Below the pieces are notes generated by a model. It was not told where the DNA came from, ran no database searches, and saw only the letters and a program-made list of their open reading frames with translations. Both the position numbers and the translations under genes were made by a program. DNA of 5,272 bases from Pseudomonas sp. (lineage in GTDB: Bacteria; Pseudomonadota; Gammaproteobacteria; Pseudomonadales; Pseudomonadaceae): NCBI GenBank assembly GCA_007117785.1, contig SKFV01000089.1:1-5272 (forward strand). The letters run 5' to 3'. Below, piece after piece: positions 5,262 through 5,272 of the stretch. Position 1 is the first letter of the stretch, and each line of letters starts with the position of its first letter.

Positions 5262-5272
5262 CAAACCGGACA

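Overview
The window comes from a gammaproteobacterium, most likely a member of the Pseudomonadaceae. The main reason is the HtpG protein. It opens MTVETQKETLGFQTEVKQLL, has the pseudomonad-style stretch NVSREILQKDPAIDSMKSAL, and I recall very similar sequences from Pseudomonas. The DUF599 membrane protein also reads like its Pseudomonas relatives. GC content looks mid-50s percent from a few lines counted by eye, which is low for a classical Pseudomonas; that is an impression, not a measurement. Genes are tightly packed with ordinary chromosomal spacing. I see no mobile element, tRNA, rRNA or CRISPR array.

Layout, left to right. (1) Positions 1-1564, minus strand: htpG, the bacterial Hsp90. 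Its C-terminal end runs off the left edge and 521 codons are visible. (2) Positions 1565-1682 hold the htpG control region. A near-perfect heat-shock sigma-32 promoter (CTTGAAA, 13 bp, CCCCATTTA) overlaps the last two codons and stop of the gene upstream. A short leader follows, with potential hairpins. (3) Positions 1673-3576, minus strand: an apparent three-gene operon read right to left. It encodes two different PaaI-like hotdog thioesterases that overlap by ATGA, then after 18 nt a membrane protein of unknown function whose C-terminal 55 residues resemble an Sm/Hfq-type barrel. (4) Positions 3577-3724: a divergent control region. (5) Positions 3725-4057, plus strand: a small, very acidic, alanine-rich lipoprotein, the only plus-strand gene. 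(6) Positions 4068-4094: a 10-bp perfect hairpin between convergent genes, a likely shared terminator. (7) Positions 4101-5245, minus strand: a two-gene operon of a DUF599 membrane protein (TTG start) and a MAPEG-family membrane protein, joined by a TGATG overlap.

How the genes may work together. The thioesterase pair is probably translated as a coupled unit and may clear acyl-CoA or aryl-CoA esters, but no substrate can be read from the sequence. The downstream membrane protein is co-transcribed by position, so a shared envelope or lipid-related role is possible but unproven. htpG can be switched on independently by heat shock and may also receive read-through from the thioesterase operon, since no convincing terminator lies between them.

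Most of the window is conserved housekeeping and accessory-core sequence. I do not see a complete novel system. The items most worth a second look are the Sm-like tail on the membrane protein, the sigma-32 promoter embedded in a coding end, and the acidic lipoprotein.
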